Assembly: GCA_035555675.1 (NCBI GenBank)
Contig: DATMGH010000107.1
Span: 1-59,592, forward strand
Source of the DNA: Solirubrobacter sp035555675
GTDB taxonomy: Bacteria; Actinomycetota; Thermoleophilia; Solirubrobacterales; Solirubrobacteraceae
DNA: 59,592 nucleotides
Direction: 5' to 3'
Of this stretch, positions 33,172 through 41,506 are shown in pieces. Position 1 is the stretch's first letter. Each line of letters begins with the position of its first letter. The translations under genes and the position numbers were made by a program. The notes beneath the pieces are model-generated. The model was not told the DNA's origin. It was given only the letters and a program-made list of their open reading frames with translations, and searched no databases.

Positions 33172-35111
33172 TGACGGCTCGACTGCGTGCACCCGGACTT
33201 CCGCGGGCGTTCTTCTTTCTCGTACTCGGAACGCTCTTCTGCGCCGCGCTCATCATCGTCGTCCGTGAGCTCTACGGCTACCCGGTCTTCGAGGACGGCG
33301 GCGTCGTCACGAAGGCGCAGAACGCGATCCTGCTGCTGTCGCTGCTGATCGCGCCCCTGTGGTTCCTGATCGGCCTCGGCGCGTTCGACTACTGGTTCTA
33401 CTGGGCGGCGGGCCGGCCGACGCGCGCCGAGGACCACTCCGGGCACGGCGCGCACTCGTGGCGGGACTACTTCCGGATCAACACCGATCACAAGGTGATC
33501 GGCATCCAGTACGTGGTCACGTCGTTCTTCTTCATGCTCGTCGGCGGCCTGATGGCGATGCTCGTGCGCGCCGAGCTGGCCGCGCCGGGGCGCCAGTTCG
33601 TGGACCCGGGCACGTTCAACGGGCTCTTCAGCGTCCACGCGTCGCTGATGATCTTCCTGTTCATCATCCCGGTGTTCGCCGGGCTGGCGAACTACGTGCT
33701 GCCGCTGATGATCGGCGCGCCGGACATGGCGTTCCCGCGCCTGAACGCGCTGTCGTTCTGGATGCTGCCGATCGCGGGCATCATGATGACCGCGTCGTTC
33801 TTCGCGCCGGGCGGCTCGTTCGCGACCGGCTGGACGGCGTACGCACCACTGTCGGGCGACGCGCCGATCGGGCAGATGTTCTTCACGATCGGGGTGCAGT
33901 TCGCGGGCGCGTCGTCGATCGCGACCGCGCTGAACTTCCTCGTGACGATCATCACGATGCGTGCGCCGGGCATGTCGTTCTGGCGCCTGCCGCTGCTCGT
34001 GTGGGCGAACTTCGCGACGTCGCTGCTGGTCGTCATCGCCACCCCGTTCATCGCCGCGTCGCAGTTCTTCGTGCTGCTCGACTACGCGCTGCACTTCAAC
34101 TTCTTCCGCCCGGAGCGCGACGGCGACGTGCTGATGTACCAGCACGTCTTCTGGTTCTACTCGCATCCAGCGGTCTACATCATGATGCTGCCGGGCTTCG
34201 GGATCATCTCCGAGGTCCTGTCGGTGAAGGCGCGCAAACCCATCTTCGGCTACCGGATGATGGCGTTCTCGCTGCTGGCGATCGTGCTGCTCGGGTTCAC
34301 CGTCTGGGCGCACCACATGTTCGTCTCCGGCATGCAGGACTGGATCCGGATCCCGATGATGGTCACGACCGCGATCATCGCGGTGCCGACCGGGATCAAG
34401 ATCTTCTCCTGGCTGGCGACGCTGTGGCGCGGCGTGCTGCACATGGACACGCCGATGCTGTGGGCGTGCGGGTTCCTGACGATGTTCACGCTCGGCGGGA
34501 TCTCCGGCGTGGTGCTGGCGATGGTGCCGATGGACATCTACGTGTCGGACACGTACTTCATCGTCGCCCACATCCACTACGTGCTCTACGGCGGGTCGCT
34601 GTTCACGATCTACGCCGGCGTCTACTACTGGTTCCCGAAGATGACCGGGCGGATGTTCGACGAGCGCCTGGGCAAGCTGCACTTCTGGCTGACGTTCGTG
34701 GCGTTCAACTGCACGTTCGCGCCGATGCACCTGGTGGGCGTGAAGGGCATGCCGCGCCGGGTCGCCGACTACGCGCAGGAGTTCGCGGGCTGGAACCTGT
34801 TCATCTCGATCAGCTCCTTCGTGCTCGGGCTCTCGACGCTGGTGTTCGTCTACAACATGGTCGCCTCGTGGCGCGGCGGTCCGCGCGCGTCGGCGAACCC
34901 GTGGCGCGCGCTCACGCTCGAGTGGCAGGTGTCCTCGCCCCCGCCGGTCTTCAACTTCGACCGGGTGCCGACCGTGGTCGGCGGCCCGTACGAGTACGGC
35001 GTGCCGGGCGCGGTGCACGGCATCTTCAAGCCCGCCGAGGAGGCGCGGCCGAAAACCCCCGCCGGTGCCACCGGCGGGTCCGCCGAATCTTCTTCGGAGC
35101 AGGGGGTCTAG
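33171..35111 (+). CDS. ctaD: Cytochrome c oxidase subunit I, A2 type
   Basis: The 646-aa catalytic subunit has the ligands SVHASLMIF, WAHHMFVSGM and VAHIHYVLYG. The D-channel segment reads WFYSHPAVYIM: Y330-S331-H332-P-A334-V-Y, so the channel glutamate is absent and replaced by the YS motif that defines A2-type oxidases such as that of Rhodothermus. Two extra N-terminal helices (about 12-32 and 48-72) precede the canonical fold, which begins near HKVIGIQYV. The C-terminus is a polar tail. It follows ctaC by overlap. Confidence 0.94.
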   Translation: MTARLRAPGLPRAFFFLVLGTLFCAALIIVVRELYGYPVFEDGGVVTKAQNAILLLSLLIAPLWFLIGLGAFDYWFYWAAGRPTRAEDHSGHGAHSWRDYFRINTDHKVIGIQYVVTSFFFMLVGGLMAMLVRAELAAPGRQFVDPGTFNGLFSVHASLMIFLFIIPVFAGLANYVLPLMIGAPDMAFPRLNALSFWMLPIAGIMMTASFFAPGGSFATGWTAYAPLSGDAPIGQMFFTIGVQFAGASSIATALNFLVTIITMRAPGMSFWRLPLLVWANFATSLLVVIATPFIAASQFFVLLDYALHFNFFRPERDGDVLMYQHVFWFYSHPAVYIMMLPGFGIISEVLSVKARKPIFGYRMMAFSLLAIVLLGFTVWAHHMFVSGMQDWIRIPMMVTTAIIAVPTGIKIFSWLATLWRGVLHMDTPMLWACGFLTMFTLGGISGVVLAMVPMDIYVSDTYFIVAHIHYVLYGGSLFTIYAGVYYWFPKMTGRMFDERLGKLHFWLTFVAFNCTFAPMHLVGVKGMPRRVADYAQEFAGWNLFISISSFVLGLSTLVFVYNMVASWRGGPRASANPWRALTLEWQVSSPPPVFNFDRVPTVVGGPYEYGVPGAVHGIFKPAEEARPKTPAGATGGSAESSSEQGV

Positions 35112-35114
35112 CCA

Positions 35115-35933
35115 GTGCCGACGGTGCTCATCCTCGCCAACGAGACGATCGCCGGCCGTGCGCTGCTCGATCGCATCCGCGACCGGTCCGCGGAGGGCGC
35201 GCGCTTCTTCGTGGTCGTGCCGCAGGCGCGGCCGCGGCACGGCAACATCGTGTACGACGAGGTCGTGCGGGACTCCGCGCGGGTGCGGGTCGACCTCGCG
35301 CTCGAGTTCATCCGCGACCTGGGCGCGGTCGGCGAAGGCGAGGTCGGGGACGCCGACCCGTTCAACGCGGCGATGGACGCGGTCCGCGCGCAGCCGATCG
35401 ACGAGATCATCGTGTCGACGCTGCCGGCCTCCTCGTCCGGGTGGCTGCGGCGGGACCTGGTCGAGCGGCTCGAGGACGCGACGGGCGTGCCGGTCGAGCA
35501 CGTGGTCGTGGATCTCCCCGACGAGGGGCTCCCGTTCGGGGTCACGCTGGTGGTCGCCAACCTGACGGTGGCGGCGCCCGAGCTCGTCGACCGGTTGAAA
35601 TCGCTGGCCGAGGAGGGGCCGCGGCGGTTCATCGCGGTCGTCCCCCAGAGCGGCGTTCAGGGGCACCGGGTCCGGGAGGCGCGCCAACGGCTGCGGCGCC
35701 TGCTCGCGTCGCTCGACGACGCGGGGATCGTGGCCGCGGGCATGATCGGCGACCCCGACCCCTACACGGCGGTCATGAACGCCGTCCAGTACTTCCACCT
35801 CTCGGAGATCGTCATCTCGACGCTGCCCGAGGGCTCGTCGCAGTGGGTCGCGGACAAGCTCGTCGAGCGCGTCCAGGCCGCGACGCGGCTGCCGGTCGAG
35901 CACATCGAGTCGCGCGTGAAGGCGGAGGCCTAG
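35115..35933 (+). CDS. Tandem universal-stress-like (Usp/HUP fold) protein
   Basis: The 272-aa product has two related halves. Each has a nucleotide-fold pattern: VLILANETIAGRALLDRI in the first and RRFIAVVPQSGVQG in the second, and each ends in a matching block (IDEIIVSTLPASSSGWLRRDLVERL and LSEIVISTLPEGSSQWVADKLVERV, followed by LPVEH or VPVEH). It is soluble. It lies 3 nt after ctaD and ends directly before ctaE, so it is an integral part of the caa3 operon. Whether it regulates or assembles the oxidase is unknown. GTG start. Confidence 0.7.
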   Translation: MPTVLILANETIAGRALLDRIRDRSAEGARFFVVVPQARPRHGNIVYDEVVRDSARVRVDLALEFIRDLGAVGEGEVGDADPFNAAMDAVRAQPIDEIIVSTLPASSSGWLRRDLVERLEDATGVPVEHVVVDLPDEGLPFGVTLVVANLTVAAPELVDRLKSLAEEGPRRFIAVVPQSGVQGHRVREARQRLRRLLASLDDAGIVAAGMIGDPDPYTAVMNAVQYFHLSEIVISTLPEGSSQWVADKLVERVQAATRLPVEHIESRVKAEA

Positions 35934-36545
35934 GTGGCGGCCGCCGCGGTCGGGGCGCACGCCCACGAAGAGCATCACGGGCCGCCCGAGGCGCACCGCT
36001 CCTCGCGCGTCGAGCCCGCGTTCCTCGGGATGCTGCTTTTCATCATCTCCGAGGTGATGATCTTCGGGGCGTTCTTCACGGCCTACTTCTTCATCCGGGT
36101 CGTGGGGGGCGCCGAGTGGCCGGCCGCGGGCGATCACCTGCCGAAGCTGATCGCGGGCTTCAACACGGCGATCCTGATCTCGTCCTCGTTCACGATCCAC
36201 TTCGCGCAGGAGTCGATCCGCAAGAACAACCGGCTCGGCCTCCAGCTCGGGATGGTCGCGACCTGGCTGCTGGGCGCGACGTTCCTGTTCATCCAGATCA
36301 ACGAGTACGTCCACATCGGCTTCTCGCCGCAGGACCACGCGCAGGGCTCGATCTTCTACGGGCTCACCGGGCTGCACGGCGCGCACGTGACGATCGGCCT
36401 GATGCTGCTCACGTTCGTCACCATCCGCGCGTTCCGCGGCCACTACTCGGCTGACGCGTACCGCGGGATGGAGGTGCCGGGGATCTACTGGCACTTCGTC
36501 GACGTGATGTGGATCGTCGTCTACTTCACCGTCTACATCATCTGA
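35934..36545 (+). CDS. ctaE: Cytochrome c oxidase subunit III
   Basis: The 203-aa product has five membrane helices and subunit III signatures: FLGMLLFIISEVMIFGAFFTAYFF (with the conserved Glu), FNTAILISSSFTIHFAQ, LTGLHGAHVTIGLMLL and the C-terminal GIYWHFVDVMWIVVYFTVYII. It is short at the N-terminus, as in five-helix subunit III. This is the only ctaE here, so the aa3 enzyme may share it or use one elsewhere. GTG start right after the Usp-like stop. Confidence 0.93.
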   Translation: MAAAAVGAHAHEEHHGPPEAHRSSRVEPAFLGMLLFIISEVMIFGAFFTAYFFIRVVGGAEWPAAGDHLPKLIAGFNTAILISSSFTIHFAQESIRKNNRLGLQLGMVATWLLGATFLFIQINEYVHIGFSPQDHAQGSIFYGLTGLHGAHVTIGLMLLTFVTIRAFRGHYSADAYRGMEVPGIYWHFVDVMWIVVYFTVYII

Positions 36546-36655
36546 TGGCGCTCAACCCGCTGCGATCCGAAGGCGAGGCGTTCCGCGTCCTCGTCTACGT
36601 CGTCGCGGTGTTCGTCGTCGCGCTGATCGTCGCGCTCGTCATCCAGGCGCTCTAG
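36545..36655 (+). CDS. 36-aa single-helix membrane peptide of the caa3 locus
   Basis: The peptide begins MALNPLRSEGEAFR and ends with one helix (VLVYVVAVFVVALIVALVIQAL). Its ATG overlaps the ctaE stop (TGATGG), strong evidence of translation. The same length and topology as the peptide at 27707 in the aa3 locus suggest an accessory oxidase subunit, though sequence similarity between them is low. Confidence 0.7.
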   Translation: MALNPLRSEGEAFRVLVYVVAVFVVALIVALVIQAL

Positions 36656-36697
36656 CCGCGCGGGCGTCGCGAGCGGTAAGGCGCCACGCGCGCGCCG

Positions 36698-37283
36698 CGA
36701 GCGGTCACTTTCCGGCGCTATCCGCCGAAACGTGACCGTTCGCCGCGGCGCGCGGCGACGCCGTCGCCATTGTCTTCAATGCGCCGTTTCTCCGTACGAG
36801 CCAACGGCGGCGACGAGGGGTACGAAGGACTGTTCCGCGCCGCGCGTCCGCAAGCGTTCGGCGCGACGCCGGCGCCGGCGCACCGCGTCGTCCGCGCGCG
36901 GCGAGCCACGATCGTCCGGCTCGACCACGTGAGCGGCAACGCGCCACGCCGGCAACGCGAGCGGTCACTTACCGGCGCTATCCGCCGAAACATCGCTCCT
37001 CGCGACAGTCGGGAGCGGCGACGCCCGCATCGCTGCGCCACCTCGCGGGCGGCAACGCGCCGCACGGGCGGCGCGAGCGGTCACTTTCCGGCGCTATCCG
37101 CCGAAACATCGCTCCTCGCGACTGTCGGGAGCGGCGACGACCGCATCGCTGCGCCACCTCGCGGGCGGCAACGCCACGCCGCGTCATGCGCGGCAACGCC
37201 GCGTCGCGGGCGCGGCAACGCGCCACGTCGCGCGACCCGCGCGGGCGGCGCGAGTGGTCACTTTCTGGCGCTATCCGCCGGAA
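36698..37283 (+). repeat. Dispersed repeats sharing the core of the 21-22 kb array
   Basis: The convergent gap 36656-37352 has no credible gene. The 33-bp core appears at 36698-36730, 36958-36990, 37074-37106 and 37251-37283, reading CGAGYGGTCACTT then a stretch ending GGCGCTATCCGCCGAAA (the last copy ends GGAA). Compared with the first array, one base before GCC is C instead of G, which extends the inner hairpin. Three copies are followed by CATCGCTCCTCGCGAC. Two 110-bp blocks (from 36958 and 37074) are nearly identical. Confidence 0.88.
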
Positions 37284-37352
37284 CATCGCTCCTCGCGACC
37301 GAGGGGAGCGGCGACGGGTCACGTCGCCGCGCGGCGCCCTCGCCGCGCCCGA

Positions 37353-38249
37353 TCAGGCGCGGATGCGGCGGCGGGTGAGGGCCGCGGTGGCGAGGAGGGC
37401 GGCGACGAGGAGCGCGAGCGGCAGCGCCCACGGGATCGCCCAGGTGTGCGCGGTGGTCTGCCGTGCCGCGAGTGGCGCGGTGGAGCCTGCGGCGTCGGTG
37501 AGCAGCGGCACCAGCGTGACCGTCGCGCTCAGGCGCACCGCGCGCCTCACGCCGGGGACCGGCGCGGAGACCGGCCAGCGCTCGCCCGGGAGCAGGGCCG
37601 GCGTGTCAACGAGCGTGTTCGCGTCGACACCGAAGCTCCCGAACGGCCCGGAGACCGACACCGTCTGCCGGGCGCTGAGGATCGCGTTGCCGGTGTTGTG
37701 GACCGTGTACTTGACGGCGTCGCCGTCCACGCGCACATCCTCGACGGCGAGGCTGGGCTTGAGCGGGCCGCCGGCCCGCACGCGGATCGGAAGTGCGGTC
37801 GATCCGGGCGAGGAGGCCACGATCCCACCGACGTGGTCCCCCGGCGCGGCGTCGTCCGGCAGCGCCAGCGAGAACGGCACGGACACCGACTGGCCCGGCG
37901 GCACCGTCACCGCACCGCCCCGCGCCAGCCGCACCCACGCGCCCACGCCCGACGACGACGCGTGCAGCGAGATCTCCCCCGCCTCGTTCGTGGCCGCGTC
38001 GGCGCCCCGCAACGTGAGGCGAAGGGGCGAGTCTCCGTGGTTCGCGACCACGACCCCGTCCGCCACCTCTGCACCCGGGCTGAGCGTGTACGTGAAGCTC
38101 GAGCGGCCCGAGCCGAACTGATTCGCGGCCGGCGAGAGCGTCCAGGACGGCTCCCGCGCCGCGGCCGCCGGCCCGGCGAACAGCGCGCCGCCCAGCCCCA
38201 GCGCAACCAGGATGGCCGTACCGCAAGGGCTGGGCGAACGCAGGAACAT
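37353..38249 (-). CDS. Exported DUF916-like protein with C-terminal anchor
   Basis: The 298-aa product has a signal peptide (TAILVALGLGGALFAGPAAAA), two beta-sandwich-like segments (about 35-235) and a C-terminal membrane helix (WAIPWALPLALLVAALLATAAL) followed by RRRIRA. The order FTYTLSPGAEVADGVVVANHGDSPL, WVRL and PPGQSVSVPFSLALPDDAAPGDHVGGIV matches DUF916-type proteins that accompany WxL surface proteins in Firmicutes. It starts 4 nt after the end of the phosphatase gene on the same strand. Confidence 0.7.
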   Translation of the reverse strand: MFLRSPSPCGTAILVALGLGGALFAGPAAAAREPSWTLSPAANQFGSGRSSFTYTLSPGAEVADGVVVANHGDSPLRLTLRGADAATNEAGEISLHASSSGVGAWVRLARGGAVTVPPGQSVSVPFSLALPDDAAPGDHVGGIVASSPGSTALPIRVRAGGPLKPSLAVEDVRVDGDAVKYTVHNTGNAILSARQTVSVSGPFGSFGVDANTLVDTPALLPGERWPVSAPVPGVRRAVRLSATVTLVPLLTDAAGSTAPLAARQTTAHTWAIPWALPLALLVAALLATAALTRRRIRA

Positions 38250-38253
38250 CGGC

Positions 38254-40107
38254 TTACGGGGTCGTGGTCGACAGCGTGAACGTCAGCGACTTCGCGTACG
38301 TGCCCGTGCGCAGCGCCTCAGACGCGGAGATCGGCTGCGTGAAGTCGATCGCGACGTTGTCGTTGGAGACCGGACCGGCGTAGGTCTTGACCGTGGCCGG
38401 AAGCGCGGCGCCGCCCACCTGCAGCGGCGACGCGAGCGAGAACGCGCCGTTCACCAGGCGGCCCGGAGCCGTCGAGCTCGGGTCGGTGGCGGACAGCGTC
38501 GCGTCACCGGCCGTCGAGACGACCGTGGCCGTCGTGGACGCCGTGTAGTCCTTGCCCAGGCCGGGCGTGAAGACCCCGAACGTCGCCGGCGCACCGAGCG
38601 TCAGCGAGAGCGTGGCCGGCACCGAGCCGCCCACGGTCGTGTCGACCGGCGGCGCCGCCGCGCGATGGATCAGGACCTTGTCGACGCGGGAGCCGACCGG
38701 CTCCGCCGGGCGCGCGCCGTTGCTCGGCCCGCACCAGGACACGTTGTTGCGCTCGACCGCCGCGTTCGGCGCCGCGCACGTGCCGCTGCGGATGTTCTCG
38801 ACCAGCAGCGCGTCCTTGCGGACCTCGACGCGGACGTAGGTGCGGACGTGCTCCTGGTCCTCGATCGAGTTGGCGTAGTGGCGCTTGCCCGTGGGATCGA
38901 GCGGGTCCGGACCGAAGTCCGAGCCGGCGCGCGGCGTCGTCAGGTCGTAGTACTTCGAGCCCGACGCCGAGTTGGCGGTGACGTAGATGACGCCGCCCGG
39001 CCCCTGCGTGACCTGCGAGGCGCCCGGCTGCTCGTCCGGGTTCGCCTTCTGCCCGTTCTTGAGCGCGTAGCTGCGCGAGTAGCTGTGATCGTGGCCCTGC
39101 AGGACCAGGTCGATGCCCAGCTCCGAGAACGCGGTCGGGAAATCCCGGCGGCGCACCTGGTTGTCGCTGTCGTTGGCGTGCGAGGCCGGCGAGTAGATCG
39201 CGTGGTGGTAGACGAGGACCTTGTACTTGGCCTCGTCGCCGTGGGCGGCCAGCACATCGCGGATGTAGCCGACGTGCGCGGCGTCGGAGCCGTTGTTGTA
39301 CGCGTTGCTGTTCAGGTGGATGAACAGCGCGTCCTTGTAGACGTACCAGTAGTCACCGCCGGACTGCGAGGCCTGGTTGCCCGAGTAGAACGGCGCCGAG
39401 CGGTCCGTGTTCGGGGTCCAGAAATGCTGGTCGTAGGCCTTGCCGCCGACGTCGTGGTTGCCGATCGTCGCCGCCCACGGGTACTGGCGGAGCCTGTCGG
39501 ACCCGAGGAACGCCGTCCACTGGGACTCCGTGTTCGCGGTCTCGACCTGGTCGCCGCCGGACACGAGCAGCTCGGTGTCCGGGTTGGCGGTCAGCGCCAC
39601 GTCGAGCGTGTCCGCCCAGCCGGCGCCGTCCTTCGCCGTGTCCCCGGACGAGCCGATCTGCGGATCGCCGAAGAAGAGGAAGTCGAACGAGCCGTCGAAC
39701 TTCTGCGTCTTGAACGCGTACGTCGCCGACCAGGCGCCGTCGGCGCCCACCCGGTACGAGTACGCCGTGTTCTCCTGGAGGCCGTCGACGATGGCGTGGC
39801 CGTTGAACCCGCCGTTGACGGTGTTGGCGGCGACGGTCGCCGGGTAGGTCGGGGCGTTCGCGGGGAACGCGCCGTCGACGAGCTGCGCGGTCGGCGCGAC
39901 CTGGACCGACTGCGCGGTGTTGGCCGACGTGTACCACGACACGACGCGCTGCGACGGGTTCGCGCCGACCCCGAGGACGATCCCGGAGGACGTCGCGGGC
40001 GCCTGCGCACCGGCGATCGTGATCGAGCCGACGCCCAGGGCCGCCGTGGCGACCACTGCCGCCAGGCCTGCCGTGACCCTGCGGCGTGGCGTGTTGGGGG
40101 ACTTCAC
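38254..40107 (-). CDS. Secreted purple acid phosphatase-like metallophosphoesterase with C-terminal surface domain
   Basis: The 617-aa product has a basic leader and signal peptide, a fibronectin-like N-domain (about 38-125) and a metallophosphoesterase domain (about 130-420) with the motifs FFGDPQIG, VSGGDQVE, IGNHDV, YHHAIYS and LQGHDHSYSRSYAL. The last 115 residues form a beta-rich domain (SLTLGAPATFGVFTPG...SLTFTLSTTTP). GTG 40107 is chosen because AAGGAA lies 7 nt upstream; the frame is open further but lacks a signal peptide. It probably releases phosphate outside the cell. It is followed by the DUF916-like gene. Confidence 0.85.
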   Translation of the reverse strand: MKSPNTPRRRVTAGLAAVVATAALGVGSITIAGAQAPATSSGIVLGVGANPSQRVVSWYTSANTAQSVQVAPTAQLVDGAFPANAPTYPATVAANTVNGGFNGHAIVDGLQENTAYSYRVGADGAWSATYAFKTQKFDGSFDFLFFGDPQIGSSGDTAKDGAGWADTLDVALTANPDTELLVSGGDQVETANTESQWTAFLGSDRLRQYPWAATIGNHDVGGKAYDQHFWTPNTDRSAPFYSGNQASQSGGDYWYVYKDALFIHLNSNAYNNGSDAAHVGYIRDVLAAHGDEAKYKVLVYHHAIYSPASHANDSDNQVRRRDFPTAFSELGIDLVLQGHDHSYSRSYALKNGQKANPDEQPGASQVTQGPGGVIYVTANSASGSKYYDLTTPRAGSDFGPDPLDPTGKRHYANSIEDQEHVRTYVRVEVRKDALLVENIRSGTCAAPNAAVERNNVSWCGPSNGARPAEPVGSRVDKVLIHRAAAPPVDTTVGGSVPATLSLTLGAPATFGVFTPGLGKDYTASTTATVVSTAGDATLSATDPSSTAPGRLVNGAFSLASPLQVGGAALPATVKTYAGPVSNDNVAIDFTQPISASEALRTGTYAKSLTFTLSTTTP

Positions 40108-40199
40108 TGAGGTTCCTTCCCTTTCGTCGTTACGACTGGACCGCGCGCAGCTTTCCAACGCCGTCCCGCTTCCATGTGAACGATGGGTGACCATCGCCG

Positions 40200-41405
40200 T
40201 CAACCTTCGATGACCCGCTGCACGAACCAGAACAGGCCCGTGGCGCTGACGGCGGCGGCCAGCGCGGCGGTGGCCGACAGGCCCGCGAGCGGGGCGCGAC
40301 GGCGCAGCAGCGCGAGCGCGGGATAGACGAGCGCGATGATCCCGAGCTGCACGGCCTCGATGCCCAGGTTGAAGACCAGCAGCGAGGAGAGCAGCGTCCA
40401 CGACCACGCCTCGTCGATGCCGAGCGCGGACGCGAACCCGAGCCCGTGCACGAGGCCGAAGCAGAACACGACCGCGAGCCGGGTCCGCCCCGCGGCGTCG
40501 AGACCCAGCAGCCCGTGGCCGGTCGTCTCGATCTGCGCGGCGTCTGACCCTCTTCGCCAGATCCGCCAGAGGTAGAGCCCGGCGACGGCCGCGATCGAGA
40601 GCGCGATGATCGGCTCGACCAGCGCCGCGGGCACGTGCACGACGCCGAGCGCGGCGAGGATGAACGTCACCGAGTGGGCGAGCGTGAACGTCGTCGCCGC
40701 CAGCACGATCTCCCGCAGCCCGCGCGAGCCGGCGATCAGCGCCAGCAGGAACAGGATGTGGTCGATGCCGGTGTAGAGGTGCTCAGCGCCGAGCCGGAAG
40801 AACTCCCAGTAGCGCTGCGCGAGCGACTGGTGGGTGGAGAACGTCGGGTGCTTGGCGTCCAGGCTCGCGCTGCCGGACGTGAGGTCGAGCTCGTACGTCG
40901 CGATCGTCTTGGTGTTGCGGACGTAGCCTTCGGAGTCCGGGAACAGCTCGCTGCGCACGATGTGCGCCTCGCCGGCCTCGGGGCACGCGTAGTCGAGCGT
41001 CAAAAACGCGTACGGGACGCCCTCGCGCTCGCCGATCGTCACGGGACGGTGCTTGGTGGGCGTACACGCCGCCCCGCCGTCGACGCTGACCCCGAAGCGC
41101 TTGGTGACGTAGCCGACGACGGCGTCGGCGTGCGCCTCCAGCGCGGCGATCTCCTTCGGCTCGTCGCGCGCCTCCCAGGCGGGCGTCGCCTCCCGGAACA
41201 GCGCGTCGTCCTTCTCGGCGTCGGCGGCGGAGACGACCAGCAGGTCGTACTCGAGCCCGAGCACGGTCTGCACGTGCTGGCGCTCTGGGGACGTCACGTC
41301 GACGTACACCACCGAGCTGAACCCGTGGCCGAACGCGGACACGGGGATGAGGAGAGCGCCGGCCGCGACGATCGTCAGCAGGGCGAAACGAACTCGATTG
41401 GTCAT
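40200..41405 (-). CDS. HupE/UreJ-type membrane protein
   Basis: The 401-aa product has a signal-like N-terminal helix, an extracytoplasmic domain (about 25-200) and a C-terminal HupE/UreJ_2 domain with six or seven helices. The family motif is seen as RLGAEHLYTGIDHILFLLALI, with the later TLAHSVTFILA and FGLVHGLGFASAL. HupE-type proteins are metal (nickel/cobalt) permease-like; no hydrogenase or urease gene is in the window. A 92-bp gap without a clear signal separates it from the phosphatase gene. Confidence 0.82.
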   Translation of the reverse strand: MTNRVRFALLTIVAAGALLIPVSAFGHGFSSVVYVDVTSPERQHVQTVLGLEYDLLVVSAADAEKDDALFREATPAWEARDEPKEIAALEAHADAVVGYVTKRFGVSVDGGAACTPTKHRPVTIGEREGVPYAFLTLDYACPEAGEAHIVRSELFPDSEGYVRNTKTIATYELDLTSGSASLDAKHPTFSTHQSLAQRYWEFFRLGAEHLYTGIDHILFLLALIAGSRGLREIVLAATTFTLAHSVTFILAALGVVHVPAALVEPIIALSIAAVAGLYLWRIWRRGSDAAQIETTGHGLLGLDAAGRTRLAVVFCFGLVHGLGFASALGIDEAWSWTLLSSLLVFNLGIEAVQLGIIALVYPALALLRRRAPLAGLSATAALAAAVSATGLFWFVQRVIEG

Positions 41406-41506
41406 AGGCTTCGGGCCGGCATCCTGTCGGCCGGCGGTCCGCGCCCCGTGAACACTGTGTGAACGAACCGGGAGCCGGGCGCGGGAGCCGATAGAAGTGA
41501 TCGCCG

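Noticed and set aside
35050..35080. Intrinsic terminator CCGCCGGTGCCACCGGCGG after ctaD
   Set aside because: The hairpin lies inside the coding tail of ctaD, has no T run and the next gene follows at 3 nt.
33102..36494. Minus-strand open frame of 1130 codons opposite the caa3 operon
   Set aside because: It is an antisense shadow: Arg/Asp/His-rich with no domain, while the plus strand has clear oxidase genes.
36770..37378. Open frames in the second repeat region
   Set aside because: Their sequence consists of the intergenic repeats and shows no protein-like bias.
40200..41405. Hydrogenase or urease locus suggested by HupE
   Set aside because: No hydrogenase, urease or nickel accessory gene is in the window.
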